DNA of 64,000 nt from Micavibrio sp. (GTDB lineage Bacteria; Pseudomonadota; Alphaproteobacteria; Micavibrionales; Micavibrionaceae): assembly GCA_021604545.1 (NCBI GenBank), contig BQJE01000001.1:293444-357443 (forward strand), given 5' to 3'. The notes beneath the pieces were generated by a model that was not told the origin of the DNA, did no database searches, and saw only the letters and a list, made by a program, of their open reading frames with translations. The position numbers and the translations under genes were made by a program. Shown piece after piece: positions 63,235-64,000 of the stretch. Within the stretch, counting starts at the first letter, position 1. Each line of letters opens with the position of its first letter.

Positions 63235-63972
63235 ATGTATCGTTCAGCATATGATTTGAAGGCTTTTTACAACGGCAAGGCCGGACGCATTGTCCGCCGT
63301 GTGTTGCAGGAGCGTATTCGCGAGTTTTGGCCCGATGTGCATGGCGAGCGTGTGATGGGGTGTGGTTATGCCACGCCGTATTTGCGGATGTTCATGGAAG
63401 AATCCGAGCGGGTCTTTGCGGTGATGGCCGCGGGGCAGGGCGCGCATCACTGGCCGCAGGCTAGTGGTGATGAAAAGAACCTTGTTTGTTTGTCCGAGGA
63501 GTCAGAGCTACCGGTTGAAACATCTTCGATTGATCGTGTTTTGATGATCCACGATATGGAGTTTGCGGAGTTGTTAAAGCCGGGGCTTCAAGAGATTTGG
63601 CGCGTGCTGAAATCCAATGGTCGTTTGTTGGTGGTGGTGCCGAACCGTACAGGACTCTGGGCGCATGCCGACTGGTCACCTTTTGGTCACGGCACGCCCT
63701 ATACAGCCGGGCAGATTTGCCATTATTTGCGCGACAACAGATTTGTTCATGAACGCACGGAAGAGGCGCTGTTTATGCCGCCGATGAAATTTACGCCTGT
63801 GTTGAAGTCAGCCGGATTGTTTGAACGGATGGGGAAAAGCTATCTGCCGTTTGGCGCCGGGGTGCATATGGTTGAGGCGAGCAAGCAGCTTTACGCGCAT
63901 GCCGATAAAGGCTCGGGCTCGCGTGTTCATGTGCGTGGGCGCGGGATTTTGGTGCCGAAGCCGGTGGGGTAG
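63235..63972 (+). CDS. class I SAM-dependent methyltransferase
   Basis: 245 residues. Methyltransf_11 type fold. Motif I is degenerate (VMGCGYATPYLRMF), then the acidic loop LPVETSSIDRVLMIHDMEF and EIWRVLKSNGRLLVVVPNR, typical of the family. The C-terminal third carries a basic end (RVHVRGRGILVPKPVG). It lies 9 bases after mutT, so co-transcribed. Substrate unknown. The window ends 28 bases later with nothing further seen. Confidence 0.85.
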   Translation: MYRSAYDLKAFYNGKAGRIVRRVLQERIREFWPDVHGERVMGCGYATPYLRMFMEESERVFAVMAAGQGAHHWPQASGDEKNLVCLSEESELPVETSSIDRVLMIHDMEFAELLKPGLQEIWRVLKSNGRLLVVVPNRTGLWAHADWSPFGHGTPYTAGQICHYLRDNRFVHERTEEALFMPPMKFTPVLKSAGLFERMGKSYLPFGAGVHMVEASKQLYAHADKGSGSRVHVRGRGILVPKPVG

Positions 63973-64000
63973 TATATTAGGATGGGTCGGGGGTTTTGGG

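Noticed and set aside
1-64000. tRNA, rRNA, tmRNA, 4.5S RNA, CRISPR arrays and complete insertion sequences
   Set aside because: Intergenic regions were read for these on both strands and no convincing candidate was found; a covariance-model scan would be decisive.

Overview
The window reads as one chromosomal stretch of an alphaproteobacterium of moderate GC. The evidence is gene order. It carries ffh-rpsP-rimM-trmD-rplS with leuC/leuD/leuB nearby, dapF-mtaB-ftsY, dnaJ-cobS/cobT next to bolA, and accA-xerD back to back with aroK-aroB-CorC. It also has a DUF2336 protein, CarD, RpoH and a ribbon-helix-helix regulator of the RHH_4 type, all typical of that class. I cannot place it to genus. A deep-branching free-living or predatory (Micavibrio-like) lineage would fit the many orphan genes, but this is inference.

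Layout. 1-5.6 kb holds a type IV pilus/MSHA-type lipoprotein secretin, an ABC-2-like permease, a repeat-like exported protein, a membrane-anchored AraC regulator and a solitary prepilin. 5.6-6.1 kb holds a GIY-YIG nuclease gene framed by palindromic repeats. 6-12.2 kb runs mostly leftward (slipin, NfeD, leuB, leuD, an HD-GYP-like protein, leuC), interrupted by two rightward secreted or lipoprotein genes. 13-17.3 kb is the leftward ribosomal/SRP operon. 17.4-22.1 kb is a rightward operon for lysine/peptidoglycan precursor, tRNA modification, SRP receptor and AMP nucleosidase. 22.2-38 kb is a mosaic of housekeeping genes (pgk, pip, rpoH, carD, clpX, sufE, hisS, LD-carboxypeptidase, DHH phosphoesterase) with unknowns between them. 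38-41.5 kb is accessory: a secreted protein, dodecin, and an operon of two orphans plus a CCA-type HD domain. 41.6-46.8 kb holds cobT, cobS, dnaJ, bolA and an RHH regulator, with cobS and cobT separated by repeats and a small opposite-strand gene. 46.8-53.9 kb is the accA-xerD / aroK-aroB-CorC block. 54-58.7 kb holds an orphan alpha-helical protein, two oxidoreductases, an alpha/beta hydrolase and small membrane proteins. 58.8-64 kb is secA, a membrane-anchored parvulin, mutT and a methyltransferase.

How it works together. Protein targeting is well represented (Ffh, FtsY, SecA, a parvulin foldase, an M48 lipoprotein protease), as is proteostasis and stress control (RpoH, ClpX, CarD, DnaJ). 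The leu genes, aro genes and dapF serve amino-acid synthesis. No rRNA, tRNA, CRISPR array, prophage or complete insertion sequence was found. The most unusual features are the GIY-YIG gene whose ribosome binding site and stop codon lie inside flanking repeats, the insertion of short orphan genes antiparallel into conserved operons, a PPP-type phosphatase that has lost its metal ligands, a free-standing CCA-enzyme HD domain, and two large orphan proteins with a similar glycine-rich core.
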